NCBI RefSeq assembly: GCF_041821025.1 | Contig: NZ_JBGUAY010000007.1 | Span: forward strand, 186,001-250,000 | Reading direction: 5' to 3' | Source of the DNA: Egicoccus sp. AB-alg6-2 | GTDB lineage: Bacteria > Actinomycetota > Nitriliruptoria > Nitriliruptorales > Nitriliruptoraceae | Length of the DNA: 64,000 nt | Shown here: piece after piece, positions 34,409 through 43,301 of the stretch | How the letters are laid out: each line of letters starts with the position of its first letter | Position numbering within the stretch: the stretch's first letter is position 1 | Translations under genes and position numbers: made by a program | Notes under the pieces: generated by a model | The model's database searches: none | What the model was told of the DNA's origin: nothing | The model's input: only the letters and a program-made list of their open reading frames with translations

Positions 34409-34603
34409 CTACGCCTTCGCCTCGACGGCTCCCGTGGCCAGCGCGGCCCGGCCGAGGACCGCCAGCTGCTCGGCGGTGTACAGGCCCTCGTCCGGCACCT
34501 CGGTGAGGCGGGACTGGTCCGAGGTCCGAAGGAAGTGACGGTAGGTACAGCCGGGACAGCCGTAACTGCTGCAGCTCAGCAACTCCATGCTGTGCGTCGC
34601 CAT
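34409..34603 (-). CDS. Small Cys-rich hypothetical protein, 64 residues
   Basis: Begins MATHSMELLSCSSYGCPGCT with GAGG eight bases upstream. Three cysteines lie in CSSYGCPGC, a possible metal or redox site, followed by YRHFLRTSDQSRLTEVPDEG and an Ala-rich helix. Short, so coding is not certain, but the composition is not that of a shadow ORF. Function unknown. Confidence 0.5.
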   Translation of the reverse strand: MATHSMELLSCSSYGCPGCTYRHFLRTSDQSRLTEVPDEGLYTAEQLAVLGRAALATGAVEAKA

Positions 34604-34805
34604 GAACCGAACCTCGCATCGGGAAGGGTCAGAGCGTAGAGAGCCTGGTCGTCCGCGTTTGCGACCGTACGACCAGTTCGCGACCTTGCGGGCGCCATCC
34701 GTACACCGCGCGGGACGTGGCCGGAGGCCGGGGCCGGCTTCGCGGGAACGCCGTCTCGCGACCTACGGTCGGAGCCGTCGGAGCACGCCATCCCGGAGGA
34801 AGCAC

Positions 34806-35627
34806 ATGGGCCCCACCATCTCACTCGGCAACGACCTGACGGTACCGCGGCTGGGTTTCGGCACCTTCCAGCTGCAGGGCGACGACGCCTATCGGGGCAC
34901 CCGTACGGCGCTCGAGGTCGGCTACCGGCACATCGACACCGCACAGGGCTACGACAACGAGGCCGAGGTGGGCCGTGCCATCGCCGACAGCGACGTCGAC
35001 CGCGGTGAGGTGTTCCTGACGACCAAGATCAAGCCGAGCAATGCCGCGGCCGGTGACGTCCGCTCCTCGACCGAGCAGAGCCTGCGCGACCTCGGCGTCG
35101 ACCAGGTCGACCTGATCCTGCTGCACTGGCCGGCGGAGAAGTACGCGCCGCTGCAGGAAACGCTCGGTGCGATGACGGTGCTCCTCGAGGACGGTCTCAC
35201 GCGCGCCATCGGGGTCTCCAACTTCCCTTCGGCGATGCTCGAGCAGGCGTTCGAGCTGGCCCCCGTGGTCACCGACCAGGTCGAGCACCACCCCTTCCTC
35301 GGTGTGGATCCGATCGAGAAGGTGCTCGAGCAGCGGGGGGGCTTCCTCACCGCCTATTCGCCCTTGGCCAGGGGGCGGGTCACCGAGGATGCGACCCTGA
35401 GCGAGATCGGGGAGGAACACGGCGTGTCCGCCGCCCAGGTCACCCTGCGGTGGATGCTGCAGAAGCCCAACACCGTCGCCATCCCGAAGTCGGGCACGCC
35501 GGAGCGCGTCCGTGCCAACTTCGACGTCTTCGGGTTCGAGCTCAGCGACGCCGAGATGCAGCGCATCCACGGCCTCGAGCGCCAGCAGCGCCTCATCGAC
35601 CCCGACGGTGGGCCCGCGTGGGACTGA
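34806..35627 (+). CDS. Aldo/keto reductase
   Basis: 273-residue NADPH-dependent oxidoreductase of the AKR5-like group (2,5-diketo-gluconate reductase type). The TIM barrel shows VPRLGFGTFQLQGD, VGYRHIDTAQGYDNEAEVGR with the catalytic Asp and Tyr, FLTTKIKPSN with the catalytic Lys, VDLILLHWPAEKY with the His, IGVSNFPSAML, and the C-terminal VAIPKSGTPERVRANFDVFG for cofactor binding. The ATG follows GGAGGAA. It is convergent with the poly-gamma-glutamate operon, separated by a hairpin. Natural substrate unknown. Confidence 0.95.
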   Translation: MGPTISLGNDLTVPRLGFGTFQLQGDDAYRGTRTALEVGYRHIDTAQGYDNEAEVGRAIADSDVDRGEVFLTTKIKPSNAAAGDVRSSTEQSLRDLGVDQVDLILLHWPAEKYAPLQETLGAMTVLLEDGLTRAIGVSNFPSAMLEQAFELAPVVTDQVEHHPFLGVDPIEKVLEQRGGFLTAYSPLARGRVTEDATLSEIGEEHGVSAAQVTLRWMLQKPNTVAIPKSGTPERVRANFDVFGFELSDAEMQRIHGLERQQRLIDPDGGPAWD

Positions 35628-35631
35628 CCAG

Positions 35632-35655
35632 CCGGTGACACCGACCGGTCACCGG
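35632..35655. terminator. Convergent terminator hairpin
   Basis: CCGGTGAC (35632-35639) pairs with GTCACCGG (35648-35655), right arm overlapping the stop of the gamma-glutamyltransferase gene. Likely shared by the aldo/keto reductase and capsule transcripts. Confidence 0.55.
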
Positions 35656-37379
35656 TCGGCGACCTCCCAGCGGCCCGGGCGGCGGGCATCGTCGGCGCCG
35701 TCGATGGTGCCCGTCTCCCAGTCGATCTCGAGCACCTGCACCGCCCCGAAGTACTCGCTGGTGGGTACCTCGGTGGTGACCCGGTAGCCGCGCGAGGCGA
35801 GTTGCCCCGAAGCGTCGCTCCCCATCGCCTCCTCGAGTTCGAGCAGGTCCCGTTCGAGGTGGAAGCGCGGCGCCGACACCGCCTCCTGCAGCGCCTCGCC
35901 CTGACCGGCCCAGCGCACCAGCACCTGGGCCACGATGTTGGGGATGCGGCGGCCGCCGGGTGAACCCAGTGCGAGCACCGGCCGACCGTCACCGTCGAGC
36001 ACGACCGTGGGCGTGATGAAGCTGCGTGGCCGCTTCCCCGGCGCGACATGGTTGATCGAGTCGGGCTCCGGGTTGAAGTTCTTGAGCTGGTCGTTGAGGA
36101 AGAAGCCCGACACGGGCAGGCCCGAGCCGAAGAAGTTGCTGAGCGTGTTCGTCATCGACACGACGGTGCCGGTCGCGTCGACGACCACGACGTGGGTGGT
36201 GTCGGACTCGAACGACAGCGCGTCGTCCTCGTCCTCGACCGTGACGAACCCGTCGTCGGGAATGCGGGCGGCCAGCTCGGCGGTGTGGTCCCGGTCGAGC
36301 AGGGCGTCGACGTCGACCTCCTCGACGGTCGGATCGCCGACGTGATGGCTGCGCTGGTCGTTGGCGGTCCGCCAGGCCTGCGCCAGCAGATGGACCGCGT
36401 CGACGCTGCCGAGATCGAGGTCGCGGATGCCGCGCTCCTCGGCGATCTGCAGCAGCTGCACCATCGGCGCGCCGCTGACCGGCGCGCCGCCGGAGACGAT
36501 CGTGTGACCCGCGAACGTCCCGACCGCCGGCTCCACCTCGATGACCTCGTAGTCGGCCAGGTCCTCGGGATCGAGACCCTCGACGGCGTCGGCGATCCGC
36601 TCGGCGAGCACGCCGGTGTGCATGACCGCCGCCCCCTCCTGCTGGATCAACCGCAGGGCCTCGGCGTACTCGGGTTGTCGCAGCAACTCGCCGGCCGGAA
36701 CGGCCTGTCCGGCCGGGAACAGCCGTGGCAGCAGGTGGATCGGCATGCGGTGGGCGGCGCCGCGCAACCGCTCGTGGAGGTACTCGTCGACCTCGACGCC
36801 GTCCTCGGCCAGCCGCGCCGCGTACTCGATCAGGTCGGGCAGTGACACCGAGCCGTGCTCGTCGTGGATGTGCTCCATGCCGGCCGCGAGGCCGGGGACG
36901 CCGATGTCGGACGCGGGGATGCCGCCGTCGGTCGGGGCGATCTCTCGGTAGTCGTAGTAGCGGGCCGGGCCGTCGGCCGGCTGGACGAGCATGGCGCCGC
37001 CCCCACCGATCCCGGACCCGAACGGCTCGGCGACGCCCAACGCATAGGCGATCGCGATCGCGGCATCCACGGCATTGCCACCGTTGGTGAGCACCTCCAT
37101 GCCTACCTCGGTCGCCGCCGGGTGGCTCGTACTGACCCCGTACTGGACCAGCCGGGGCGCCTCGTCCTCCGCGGCGGCCGGCTCGCGGTCGTCGCGGCGC
37201 TGCAGTTGCACCGGGTCGCGTTCGGCGACGGGCTCGGGATCGTCCTCGAGCTCGGTGAGGTCCTGGTCGAGGAACTCCGCCCGTTCCTGCCGGTCACGGG
37301 GCTGGTTGTAGACCGACACGCCGGCCAGGCCGACGACCACGACGACCGCCAGCACGTAGTTCAGCCACCGGTCCGTCAT
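35649..37379 (-). CDS. capD: Gamma-glutamyltransferase of the poly-gamma-glutamate operon (CapD-like)
   Basis: 576 residues. An N-terminal membrane anchor (WLNYVLAVVVVVGLAGVSVY) is followed by an acidic linker and the N-terminal nucleophile domain. The autocleavage and nucleophile Thr is in ESDTTHVVVVDATGTVVSMT (Thr394 by my count). Other signatures are NGGNAVDAAIAIAYALGVAE, GSGIGGGGAMLV, FFGSGLPVSGFFLNDQL and PRSFITPTVVLDGDG. In Bacillus anthracis CapD cleaves and anchors the poly-gamma-glutamate capsule; the same job is likely here. The ATG at 37379 overlaps the capA stop (TGATG). It closes the four-gene operon. The Thr-based maturation is inferred from motif conservation. Confidence 0.92.
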   Translation of the reverse strand: MTDRWLNYVLAVVVVVGLAGVSVYNQPRDRQERAEFLDQDLTELEDDPEPVAERDPVQLQRRDDREPAAAEDEAPRLVQYGVSTSHPAATEVGMEVLTNGGNAVDAAIAIAYALGVAEPFGSGIGGGGAMLVQPADGPARYYDYREIAPTDGGIPASDIGVPGLAAGMEHIHDEHGSVSLPDLIEYAARLAEDGVEVDEYLHERLRGAAHRMPIHLLPRLFPAGQAVPAGELLRQPEYAEALRLIQQEGAAVMHTGVLAERIADAVEGLDPEDLADYEVIEVEPAVGTFAGHTIVSGGAPVSGAPMVQLLQIAEERGIRDLDLGSVDAVHLLAQAWRTANDQRSHHVGDPTVEEVDVDALLDRDHTAELAARIPDDGFVTVEDEDDALSFESDTTHVVVVDATGTVVSMTNTLSNFFGSGLPVSGFFLNDQLKNFNPEPDSINHVAPGKRPRSFITPTVVLDGDGRPVLALGSPGGRRIPNIVAQVLVRWAGQGEALQEAVSAPRFHLERDLLELEEAMGSDASGQLASRGYRVTTEVPTSEYFGAVQVLEIDWETGTIDGADDARRPGRWEVADR

Positions 37380-38581
37380 CACGACGTGGCCTCCACGTCG
37401 CCTTCGGTCGCGACCACCCTGCCGTGGTCCACCTCGGTGATGAGCATGCCGGCTTCGCGCCGCCACGCGAGCCCCTCGCCGCCGCCCAGCCGCTGAAAGA
37501 TGCGTGCACGGCGATACTCGGCCAGGGGCCCGGACAACAACCGAGGTGCCCCCTCGCGGATCTCGATGGGCAGCAGCTCGACGCGGGCCCGCCCGTCGGA
37601 CCGCAGCTGGTAGCGCGCCACGGCCGATTCGCGGGTGCGCGACCAGCCCTGGTCGAAGACGAAGTTGCCGAGGCTGTAGAAAACCAGCGTGTCGCCGATG
37701 CGCTCCACCCGCTGCAGCACGTGTGGGTGGTGGCCGATGACGATGTCGGCACCGGACGCTGCGGCCATCTCGGCGAGTTCGCGCTGGTCACGGTTGGCGG
37801 CGAAGCCGTACTCGGTACCCCAGTGGAAGTGGGTGATCACCAGGTCGGCGTTGGCCGACGCCTCGCGGATCAGGCGGCTGGCACGGTCCTGCTCGGCCGA
37901 CAAGACCCCGCCCTGGAACGCCAGGGCGACGAAGCCGACCACGTAGGCGTCGCTGAACGCGAGCGTGGCCACGGTCAGCTCGCCGTGTTCCTGGTAGTCG
38001 ATCTCGATCGCGTCCTGCAGCGACGCGCCGGCGCCCACATGGGACAGGCCGACCTCGTCGAGCGCGGCGATCGTGTCGCGCAGCCCGGGGATGCCGTGGT
38101 CCATGAGGTGGTTGTTCGCCAGCGCCATGGTGGTGAAGCCGGCGTCGGCGAGCGCCTGCGCCGCCCGCTCGTCACTGGCGAGGTGGATCAGTTTGTCCGC
38201 GTCGGGCAGCGCGTCGGGGTCGGGGGTGATGACCTGTTCGAGGTTGCCGGTGACGTAGTCGGCCCCGGCGAACACCGGGCGCATCTCCTGCAGCAGCCAA
38301 TCGTGCCCGTGGCGTTCGGCGGCGCGTTCGACATGACGGCCGAACATCACGTCACCGACCATCACGGCCCGAAACGTCGCGTCGCCGGTCATCTCGGCCG
38401 CCGCTGCGGGTTCGCCCTCGAGCAACCCGCCCCCGTGGACGACGCCGACGACCAGTGCCGTCAGGGCCATCGCGACGGCGGTGTCGCGTCCTGCGGTGCG
38501 CGACTGCCGGCGCAGGCGGCGCTGCAGACGGCCGCGTCGGGTCGTCGGCGGCGCATCGATGGGGGGCGCGGTGTCGGTCAC
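37379..38581 (-). CDS. capA: Poly-gamma-glutamate synthesis protein CapA/PgsA
   Basis: 400-residue membrane-anchored protein with a metallophosphatase-like fold. The basic N-terminus and TM helix (DTAVAMALTALVVGVVHGGG) precede the domain, which shows AVMVGDVMFGRHVERAA, DYVTGNLEQVIT, MALANNHLMDHGIPGLRDTI, ADLVITHFHWGTEYGF, DIVIGHHPHVLQRVERIGDT and VFYSLGNFVFDQGW. CapA is needed for polymer transport or elongation and acts outside the membrane. The GTG at 38581 lies three bases after the capC stop, and the gene overlaps capD. Assignment is firm from the motifs and operon position. Confidence 0.95.
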   Translation of the reverse strand: MTDTAPPIDAPPTTRRGRLQRRLRRQSRTAGRDTAVAMALTALVVGVVHGGGLLEGEPAAAAEMTGDATFRAVMVGDVMFGRHVERAAERHGHDWLLQEMRPVFAGADYVTGNLEQVITPDPDALPDADKLIHLASDERAAQALADAGFTTMALANNHLMDHGIPGLRDTIAALDEVGLSHVGAGASLQDAIEIDYQEHGELTVATLAFSDAYVVGFVALAFQGGVLSAEQDRASRLIREASANADLVITHFHWGTEYGFAANRDQRELAEMAAASGADIVIGHHPHVLQRVERIGDTLVFYSLGNFVFDQGWSRTRESAVARYQLRSDGRARVELLPIEIREGAPRLLSGPLAEYRRARIFQRLGGGEGLAWRREAGMLITEVDHGRVVATEGDVEATS

Positions 38582-38583
38582 GC

Positions 38584-39039
38584 TCAGGCCATGACGAGGT
38601 TGACGGCGAACACCAGCAGGAACGTCACGCCCGACAGCAGCAGCGTGGAGATCAGCGTGTGCGGCAGCCCCTGGCGGGCGATGCTGTTTGCGACCAGCCC
38701 GGGAACGATGACACCGATGCCGCGGAACTCGTAGACCTCGAAGGGCAGGGCGGGGTAGAGGTAGTCGAACACCAGCTTGAGCAGGATGCCGATGCCCAGC
38801 ATCGCGACGAAGCGCCGGCGGCCGTAGAGGATCACCACGCGCGACACGCCGTAGTGCACCACCAGGAACGTCGAGAAGCTGATGAGGAAGATCGCGCCGA
38901 CGAACAGCACCTGGTCCAGCACCAGGGCGAGGTAGCCGGGAACGACCATGCCGGCGGGAATGACACCGGTGCGTTCGGCGTAGACGAGGCTGACGGCCAC
39001 GCCGATGACCAGCGACAGGTAGAGCTCGGTTCCGAACAT
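38584..39039 (-). CDS. capC: Poly-gamma-glutamate synthesis membrane protein CapC/PgsC
   Basis: 151-residue integral membrane protein with five or so helices, the usual length for PgsC. Landmarks are LYLSLVIGVAVSLVYAERTG, VIPAGMVVPGYLALVLDQV, FLVVHYGVSRVVILYGRRRF, EVYEFRGIGVIVPGLVANSI and LISTLLLSGVTFLLVFAVNL. PgsC partners PgsB in the ATP-dependent polymerase complex. The ATG at 39039 overlaps the capB stop (TGATG). The earlier in-frame part of this ORF is a shadow of capB. Confidence 0.95.
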   Translation of the reverse strand: MFGTELYLSLVIGVAVSLVYAERTGVIPAGMVVPGYLALVLDQVLFVGAIFLISFSTFLVVHYGVSRVVILYGRRRFVAMLGIGILLKLVFDYLYPALPFEVYEFRGIGVIVPGLVANSIARQGLPHTLISTLLLSGVTFLLVFAVNLVMA

Positions 39040-40271
39040 CAGGCGGCTCCTCGGGTCGTCGAGGTGTCCACGGCGAGCGCCTCGAGCGCGGCGACCAGCT
39101 GGGTCCCCCCGCCATGCAGGTTGCCGACGCCGTAGACGATCCGGCCACTGAGCTGACCGTCCAGTGCCTCGACGGCGCGCTCCGGCGGCTGGTCGGTGAG
39201 GTCGATCACCTCGGCGGCCTGCACGTCGCCGTCGGCGACCGCCTGCAGGATCGGGCCGGTCTGGCCGCCGACGACGACCAGCACGTCGATGGGCAGGTGG
39301 GGCAGCACGTCCCGGGCGAACAGCTGGGTGCGGTTCATCCGGTCCTCCCGGCAGTTGACGATGACGGTCAATGCGTCGGTGGGCAGCGACCGATCGGCGA
39401 GGTGTTTCCACACGGCGAGCGTGGAGGTGGGGTCGTTGGCCGCGAACCCGTTGACGAAGAACGCCGGGTCGTCGGGATCGCCGACGGGGACCACCCGCAT
39501 CGCGTACCGGTCCACCGGCGCCTTGCGCATGCCGCGCATCGCCACCTCGTCGGGGATGCCGAGGTCCCGGGTGACCGCGAGCACCAGCGCGACGTGGTCG
39601 GCCAGCACGAGATGGTCGAACCCGGCCAGGTAGTCCTCGTCCACCGCGTCCGGGTCGGCGACGAGCACCTCGGTCCCGCGTTCGCGGGCCACCTCGGTGT
39701 AGGTGGGCAGCAGACGATCGGCGATGACCACCAGCTTGCCGCCGAACGGGATGCTGGCGGCGAACACCTCGGCGACGTCGTCGATCGTCGGTCCCATCTC
39801 GTCGAGGTGGTCGTCGAGTGCGTTGCAGATCAGCAGCAGGTTGACGTCCAGCAGGTCGCGGTGGAACGTCAGCTGGTACTCCGGGTCGATCGCCATGCAT
39901 TCGACCACCAGGGTGTCCGCCGCTTCCTGCACGGCCCGGTGGTTGACCAGCCGCTGCTCGCTGATGTTGGGACCCTCCGGGCGCCGGTGGACGTCCACCT
40001 CCTCGCCGGACCAGCCGAGGAGCAGCTTCGGCTCGGTGCCGGTGGTCTTTCCGAGCGGCCGACGGCCGCCTTCGGCCAGGGCGCCGGTCAGCAGCCGGGT
40101 CACCGTCGACTTGCCGCGACTGCCGTTGACGCTGATCCGCAACGGCACCGCCGCGAGGTGGCGACGGTTGCGTCGCCGTTCCACGACACCGACGATCAGC
40201 AGCGCCACCAACGTCAGTGCGACGACGAACGTGACCACGTCGTCGCTGGACTGCATGGGGAGGTCGGCCAT
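39039..40271 (-). CDS. capB: Poly-gamma-glutamate synthase CapB/PgsB
   Basis: 410-residue ligase of the Mur-ligase-like amide family that activates glutamate with ATP and extends the polymer. One N-terminal TM helix (VTFVVALTLVALLIVGVVE) anchors it. Walker A is SVNGSRGKSTVTRLL (residues 47-61), then GKTTGTEPKLLL, GPNISEQRLVNHRAVQEAAD, LVVECMAIDPEYQ, ICNALDDHLDEMGPTIDDVA, and IVNCREDRMNRTQLFARDV, all diagnostic of PgsB. The start at 40271 is ATG-based and the region upstream is noncoding for 280 bases. First gene of the capBCA-capD operon; a CapE-type small peptide was not seen. Confidence 0.96.
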   Translation of the reverse strand: MADLPMQSSDDVVTFVVALTLVALLIVGVVERRRNRRHLAAVPLRISVNGSRGKSTVTRLLTGALAEGGRRPLGKTTGTEPKLLLGWSGEEVDVHRRPEGPNISEQRLVNHRAVQEAADTLVVECMAIDPEYQLTFHRDLLDVNLLLICNALDDHLDEMGPTIDDVAEVFAASIPFGGKLVVIADRLLPTYTEVARERGTEVLVADPDAVDEDYLAGFDHLVLADHVALVLAVTRDLGIPDEVAMRGMRKAPVDRYAMRVVPVGDPDDPAFFVNGFAANDPTSTLAVWKHLADRSLPTDALTVIVNCREDRMNRTQLFARDVLPHLPIDVLVVVGGQTGPILQAVADGDVQAAEVIDLTDQPPERAVEALDGQLSGRIVYGVGNLHGGGTQLVAALEALAVDTSTTRGAA

Positions 40272-40553
40272 CGGCGCTCCGGTGTTCCATCCGCGGCCGC
40301 CCTGCGGCGGGTCCGCAAGGTCCCGTGGGAACCGTAGGCGGACCGCCGTGCCTCACCGTGCCATCCACCCTGGCCTTCGGAGCGGCGAATTCACCTGGCC
40401 GTCCCGAGGCGCGTCGTGCGGCCGCCATTTGCGCGGCCGCGGACCCTCTGTACCTTCGATGGTGTCCGACGGGCGCTCCCGGTTCCGAGCCGGCGCCCGT
40501 CCGCTTGTTGCCACGCGGCCGCCGCGTGTGCCGTTCCGTCACGGGGTGTTCGT

Positions 40554-41567
40554 TTGCGCGCAAGCCTGTTCTCGACTGCTGCCCTGCTGCTGGTCACGGT
40601 CCTGGTTCTTGGTGTCCAGGCCGGTGACGGCGCCTCCGCCAGTGACCACGAGCCGCCGGACGTGTCGGGGGTGGCGGCGAGCGTGAGCGAGCGGGAGGCG
40701 CGGTCGGCGCCGACGTTCGGCGTGACCCGTTTGGCGAATCCGGCCCGGAGCGTGGTCACCGATGCCGACGGTGCCTGGCTGGCCACCTTCACCGACGGCG
40801 CCCGCACCGCCGCGGTCGCCGGGCAGGAGCGCACGTTCGACGAGCCCGGCGCGGAGCATGCGGTCACCACCGACGTGTGGGTGCGCCTGCTCGCCGAGCC
40901 CTTCGACGGCGTGGTCGACAAGGCCTGGCTCGAGGCGGCCGTCGAGGACCGCGCGCCCGACGTGCTCGAGGTGGGCACGCAGTACCTCGACGACGCTCCC
41001 GACGTCCACGACGCCGACGGCGCGCTCGTCTCGGGTGCCGCCGAGTACGGCCCCCTTCAGCCCGACGGTTCGCGACCGGTCGGTGCGGACTGGCACGACT
41101 TCCTCGGCGTCGACGCCGACTATGCCGGCCGCATCGATCCCGCCGACCCGGAGGAGTACCGCGCCCTCGACTGCTCCGGCTACGTACGGATCGTCTTCGG
41201 GCACCGCATGGGTCTGCCGATGACGCTGCGCCCCGACGGCGGCGCGTCGCTCCCGCGACGCTCGTTCGAGCAGGCGGCCTCGGCGCCCGGCGTGGTGCCG
41301 ATCGCCGACGGGGATGCCGAAGGTGCGGTCGCGGACGACGCGTTGCAGGCCGGTGACCTGGTGTTCTTCGACTCGCCGAACGACCGCGACGGACGCATCG
41401 ACCACGTGGGCATCTACGTCGGCCTCGACGACGGCGGCCACCACCGGTTCCTGCACTCACGCCGCTCGGCCAATGGTCCGACGCTCGGAGGCGACGACCA
41501 GGGCGCCTCCGTCCTCGACGGAGACGGGTACTTCGCGCAGGGGTTCACCTTGACTCGCCGCCTCTGA
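40554..41567 (+). CDS. Secreted NlpC/P60 family peptidase
   Basis: 337 residues from a TTG at 40554; an in-frame ATG at 40416 would add a long basic leader, so the start is uncertain. Residues 1-24 form a signal peptide (LFSTAALLLVTVLVLGVQAG). The central region (about 55-190) is acidic and unrecognised. The C-terminal NlpC/P60 domain has the nucleophile Cys207 in EYRALDCSGYVRIVFG, a His in GRIDHVGIYVGLDDGG and a third polar residue near HHRFLHSRR. Family members cut gamma-D-glutamyl bonds in peptidoglycan, and PgdS of Bacillus cuts poly-gamma-glutamate. Being divergent from the capsule operon makes a capsule-trimming role plausible but unproven. Confidence 0.85.
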   Translation: MRASLFSTAALLLVTVLVLGVQAGDGASASDHEPPDVSGVAASVSEREARSAPTFGVTRLANPARSVVTDADGAWLATFTDGARTAAVAGQERTFDEPGAEHAVTTDVWVRLLAEPFDGVVDKAWLEAAVEDRAPDVLEVGTQYLDDAPDVHDADGALVSGAAEYGPLQPDGSRPVGADWHDFLGVDADYAGRIDPADPEEYRALDCSGYVRIVFGHRMGLPMTLRPDGGASLPRRSFEQAASAPGVVPIADGDAEGAVADDALQAGDLVFFDSPNDRDGRIDHVGIYVGLDDGGHHRFLHSRRSANGPTLGGDDQGASVLDGDGYFAQGFTLTRRL

Positions 41568-41606
41568 TCCCGCACGTCTAGCGTTCCGGCCGATCCAGGA
41601 GGGCAC

Positions 41607-43256
41607 GTGGCGGCAGTGTGGGCCGGCATCCCGATCATGGTGGTGCTGGTGCTGATGGTGGGGCGTCGCTGGGCGGCGTCGCGGGCCGGGCTGGTCGGAG
41701 CGGCGCTGGCGCTGGCCATCGCCGTCGTCGCGTTCGACCTCGGACGGGGCTCGCCTGCGGAGGCGCCGGGCGCCGGCGCCTTTCTCGGCACCTTCGGCGA
41801 GGCGCTGTTCACCTCGGCGACCATCCTGTGGATCGTCATCCCGGCGCTCGCGATCCACCACCTGCAGGTCGCGACCGGCGCCACCGACCGGCTGCGCCTG
41901 GCGCTGGCCGGTCTCGCGGCCGATCCTCGGCTGTTCGCCCTGCTGATCGGCTGGTTCTTCGCGCTCTTCGTCGAAGGCGCGGCGGGGTTCGGGGCGTCGG
42001 TGGCCCTGGCAGCACCGTTCCTGGTCGGCGTCGGCTACCGGCCGTTGGACGCGGTCGTGGTCGCGATGCTCGGCCACGCCATCGGGGTCTCCTTCGGCGC
42101 CATCGGCACGCCGATCGTTCCGCAGGTGGCTGCCACCGGGCTGACCGGTCTGCAGATCGCGGCGCCGACCGCGCGTCTCCACCTCGCCGGCGGCTGGTTG
42201 CTGCTGGTGGCGATGATGCTGATCGCCTCGCGGGCCGTCGGCCGCCCCGCCCGAGGTGCGATCTGGGGCTGGACCGCGCTGGCCGGGGTGGCGTTCCTCG
42301 TGCCCTATTGGCTCATCGCCACCTTCGTCGGGCCGGAGTTGCCGACCCTCGGCGGTGCCCTCATCGGCGTCGGCGTCTTCGTCGCGGCGTTGAAGCTGGC
42401 CGGCCGTCACCGCGACGCGGTGGGTCGACCGGCGCTGCCGGTCCTGCCGGCCACGCCGCCGCCCACGCCGCCGATCGAGCGTCGCGGGCTGGCGCAGGCA
42501 CCAGCCGGCCCGCAACCGGTGCCCGGGGCGGAAGCCTCCCGCAAGCGCGAGGTCGAGCGCCGGCCGACGGGAGCGGAGCTGCTGCGCGCGGCCGCGCCCT
42601 ATCTCGTCCTGATCGCTCTCGTGCTGCTGACGCGTCTGGTGCCTCCGATCCGCGATCCGCTGCGGGCCGTCGAGCTGGCGTGGTCGCTGCCCGGCGGTTT
42701 CGCGGGCTCGTTCCGGCCGCTCGCCCACCCGGGCACGTTGCTCAGCGTGTCGTTCCTGGGCGGCGCCCTGCTGACCCGCGCCGGGGCGGGGTCCGTGTCC
42801 GGCGCGCTTCGCACCACCTTCCCGCAGTTGGCCGGTGTCACCGTCGCCCTGGTCGCGATGCTGTCCCTGGCGCGGATCATGGTGCATGCCGGCATGACCC
42901 AGTCGCTGGCCGAGGCCGCCGCCGCCGGGGCGGGCGCGGCGTGGCCGGTCCTGGCACCGCTGGTCGGCGTGCTCGGCACCTTCGTCACCGGCTCCGCGAC
43001 GGCTTCGAACGTGCTGTTCACCGACCTGCAGGTCGCCACCGCGCAGACGCTGGACCTGCCCCTGCCGCCGATGGTCGCGGCGCAGGGCTATGGCGCCGCG
43101 GTGGGCAACGTGGTGTGTCCGCACAACATCGTCGCGGCCGGCGCCACCGTCGGCCTCACCGGCGGTGAGGGCGAGGTGCTGCGCCGGACCATGGCGCCGG
43201 CGCTGCTGTACGCGGTGGTCGGAGGACTCCTCGTCCTCGTCATGGTCGGGCAGTAG
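41607..43256 (+). CDS. lctP: LctP-family (L-lactate permease type) transporter
   Basis: 549-residue polytopic permease with about 12-14 helices. Diagnostic stretches are TSATILWIVIPALAIHHLQV, LIGWFFALFVEGAAGFGASV, AMLGHAIGVSFGAIGTPIVP, and the C-terminal APLVGVLGTFVTGSATASN, plus AQGYGAAVGNVVCPHNIVA. A hydrophilic, Pro-rich loop of about 60 residues lies mid-protein. The GTG at 41607 has AGGAGG upstream. Downstream genes are for 6-phosphogluconate handling, so the substrate may be lactate, glycolate or another hydroxy acid; gluconate import is possible but outside what is known for the family. Confidence 0.92.
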   Translation: MAAVWAGIPIMVVLVLMVGRRWAASRAGLVGAALALAIAVVAFDLGRGSPAEAPGAGAFLGTFGEALFTSATILWIVIPALAIHHLQVATGATDRLRLALAGLAADPRLFALLIGWFFALFVEGAAGFGASVALAAPFLVGVGYRPLDAVVVAMLGHAIGVSFGAIGTPIVPQVAATGLTGLQIAAPTARLHLAGGWLLLVAMMLIASRAVGRPARGAIWGWTALAGVAFLVPYWLIATFVGPELPTLGGALIGVGVFVAALKLAGRHRDAVGRPALPVLPATPPPTPPIERRGLAQAPAGPQPVPGAEASRKREVERRPTGAELLRAAAPYLVLIALVLLTRLVPPIRDPLRAVELAWSLPGGFAGSFRPLAHPGTLLSVSFLGGALLTRAGAGSVSGALRTTFPQLAGVTVALVAMLSLARIMVHAGMTQSLAEAAAAGAGAAWPVLAPLVGVLGTFVTGSATASNVLFTDLQVATAQTLDLPLPPMVAAQGYGAAVGNVVCPHNIVAAGATVGLTGGEGEVLRRTMAPALLYAVVGGLLVLVMVGQ

Positions 43257-43301
43257 CGTGCGGCGGAGGCCTCTACCTCCGCCGCCCGCGAAAGGCACGA
43301 C

